Positions 62,684 through 64,000 of a stretch of 64,000 nt of DNA are shown here, one piece after another (position 1 is the stretch's first letter; the number at the start of each line of letters is the position of its first letter). The stretch covers positions 1 through 64,000 of the forward strand of contig CAVIJK010000004.1 of NCBI GenBank assembly GCA_963643345.1, in the 5' to 3' direction. A program made the translations under genes and the position numbers. Below the pieces are notes generated by a model, which was given only the letters and a program-made list of their open reading frames with translations, had not been told where the DNA came from and ran no database searches. This DNA is from UBA4951 sp963643345 (GTDB lineage Bacteria; Bacillota_I; Bacilli_A; RFN20; CAG-826).

Positions 62684-63999
62684 TTAGGTAGACGTTGAAG
62701 ATGATGTCCAAATTGCAGATGTGCTATCCTCAACATTTTCCGGAGATGCGGTCTTCAATAAAGTAATGGTGAAATTTGACCCATCACCAGCGTGGTAATA
62801 AAGGAGAGATTCACTATAACGTTTGAAGTAAATCTTTGAATCGCCAGTTGCAGCTGCAGTTGCAATTGTGAACAATATGTCAACATACGAGTCGCCTTTA
62901 GTGGTCTCATCCTTGATTTCATGAACATAGCGAACGTTATTGATGGTGTAAGAGCCTCCCGATGAGCCACCTCCAGAATCACCCGCATTGGAACCGATAT
63001 CGAGATACAAAATGAATGAAGACATGTTTTTTGTGTCATCAGCTCCAAACCAATAGTCACCAGAATTTAGAGGTATTTCGATATAGTAAGCACATTTTTG
63101 TTTAAAACATCCAGAATACATTTTTTCCAGATTACAAACTTCAGTGGCATCCGATGGAATAGAATCTGTGGTGTTGTCAGAATATTTATAATAATAAATC
63201 CCGGATGATTCATAAACGTGAGTGATTTTTTTATAGGATTCAACAGTCTTATTATCCGATGAACGGTTGACTTTATAAATTGCAGGCAACACTGAATCTT
63301 GAGTTGTCCCGCTTTTGGACGCGGCATATGCTCCTAAAACTATTTTAACGGAACCATTTTGCGATAATTCAAAATCGATGCCGCCATCAATCATTTCAAA
63401 ACTATCATATGCTGTTGAACCATTAATTTTAACGTTTGAGTATGTACTTTTGCTCATAGCATTCGATGTAGGTCCAAAGAATTGGAGAGCATTAAGGTTA
63501 ATAGTATTTGCCTTAACAATCGTGTCCGTTTGTTGGTCTGATAACATTTTTGCGAATTTATTTTTAACGTCATAATAACCGGTTTTTACATCACCGAATC
63601 CACAATTTGTGACATCTTTTGTATTTGACGTTACGTTTGTTGACCAAGTTGAACTAGAATTATCAGTATCAGTAATTCTAAAAGAATTACCTGAAGTATC
63701 GACATAAAAAATGAAATATATTTGGGCTGGAACATGTCATAAATAGAATATGTTTCAGTCCCTATAACTAAATCAGATTTTGTCGTGGAATAAGTCGTTC
63801 TTGATGTATCATCCGATTGATATATAGAGTACTCGATGCCATTGGTATCATTTGTGGAGTCAAAATATTTACTATGAAGACGTGGTGTTGCATTACCTTT
63901 TTCAAGCTTTCCAGTTATATAACCTGTGTTTGTATCTAAGATAGGTTCGGTTGTATTTGATCCTCCGGTATAATAACTACCCATATCGCCCGAATATGT
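62684..63999 (-). pseudogene. Surface-type beta-rich protein, frameshifted and cut by the window edge
   Basis: Two frames join at a run of six A (63706-63711; T on the coding strand). The upstream piece (63631-63999, open to the edge) ends KYISFF in its own frame; with one extra T it continues YVDTSGNSFRITDTDN into the second frame, which runs to 62684 with no stop. The joined product is Ser/Thr/Gly-rich and beta-patterned (YWFGADDTKN, SGGGSSGGSYT linker), like an exported or adhesin-type protein. Start and signal peptide are outside the window. It may be an assembly error, phase variation or real decay. Confidence 0.7.
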
Positions 64000-64000
64000 T

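Noticed and set aside
1..64000. CRISPR arrays, rRNA or tRNA genes
   Set aside because: None seen on either strand; the only repeats with regular spacing are the four 23-bp tandem copies without spacers, and the only tRNA-like fold is tmRNA.

Overview
The window looks like a low-GC Gram-positive bacterium (roughly 40 percent GC by eye) of the Bacilli / Erysipelotrichia-Mollicutes side of the Firmicutes, fermentative and wall-bearing. Four T-box leaders, likely CcpA (cre) sites, a gdpP-rplI-dnaB-walJ-rlmH block and a diaminopimelate dehydrogenase point that way. TGG encodes Trp and TGA is used as a stop (guaA, metI), so it is not a UGA=Trp mollicute, although its tmRNA tag is long and ends in AFARA, closer to mollicute tags than to the usual LAA ending.

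Layout. 1-163: tail of an ACT-domain protein. 330-5464: T-box-controlled branched-chain amino acid ABC transporter livJHMGF. 5501-8516 (minus): pyruvate formate-lyase and its activase. 8781-11140: SDR/zinc-ribbon fusion plus EFR1-type flavodoxin-ferredoxin. 11169-12656 (minus): DUF1846. 12953-14098: iron alcohol dehydrogenase. 14421-15900: T-box(Tyr) and tyrS. 16011-21441 (minus): recN, pyruvate phosphate dikinase, rlmA. 21575-25838: T-box(Ser), serC, serA, a TIM-barrel protein and a TtcA-like thiolase. 25873-26850 (minus): ddh. 27015-29841: T-box(Met) and metNIQ, where metN appears to start at ACG. 29994-35734: ACT protein, UPF0210, phosphohexomutase, guaA, xpt. 35865-36797 (minus): lipid kinase.

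36800-40100 is the accessory stretch: four 23-bp tandem repeats, tmRNA (37382-37783), a Fic protein with a Bro-N-like head, an AbrB-like regulator and the wreck of an ABC exporter. 40101-44871: transaldolase, a membrane protein, a UDP-sugar pyrophosphorylase, queT under a probable preQ1 riboswitch, asparaginase.

45118-52089 is an energy-conservation block: rnfCDGEA, a small four-cysteine membrane protein, a strikingly short RnfB, then apbE, a NusG-II protein and a Gx transporter. 52153-55184 is a partner-switching pair: a membrane PP2C phosphatase fused to a HATPase kinase, and a STAS domain fused to an aminoglycoside-phosphotransferase-like kinase. 57056-62579 (minus): rlmH, walJ, dnaB, rplI, gdpP, an order typical of the oriC region. 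The window ends in a frameshifted surface-protein gene.

Together the genes describe fermentation of amino acids and sugars: amino acid uptake, pyruvate routed through PPDK and PFL, reduced ferredoxin probably oxidised by Rnf, and T-box plus cre control tying uptake to amino acid and carbon status. The most unusual items are the reduced RnfB with its Cys partner, the STAS-kinase fusion, the ACG start of metN, the recurrent leaderless promoters and the tmRNA tag.
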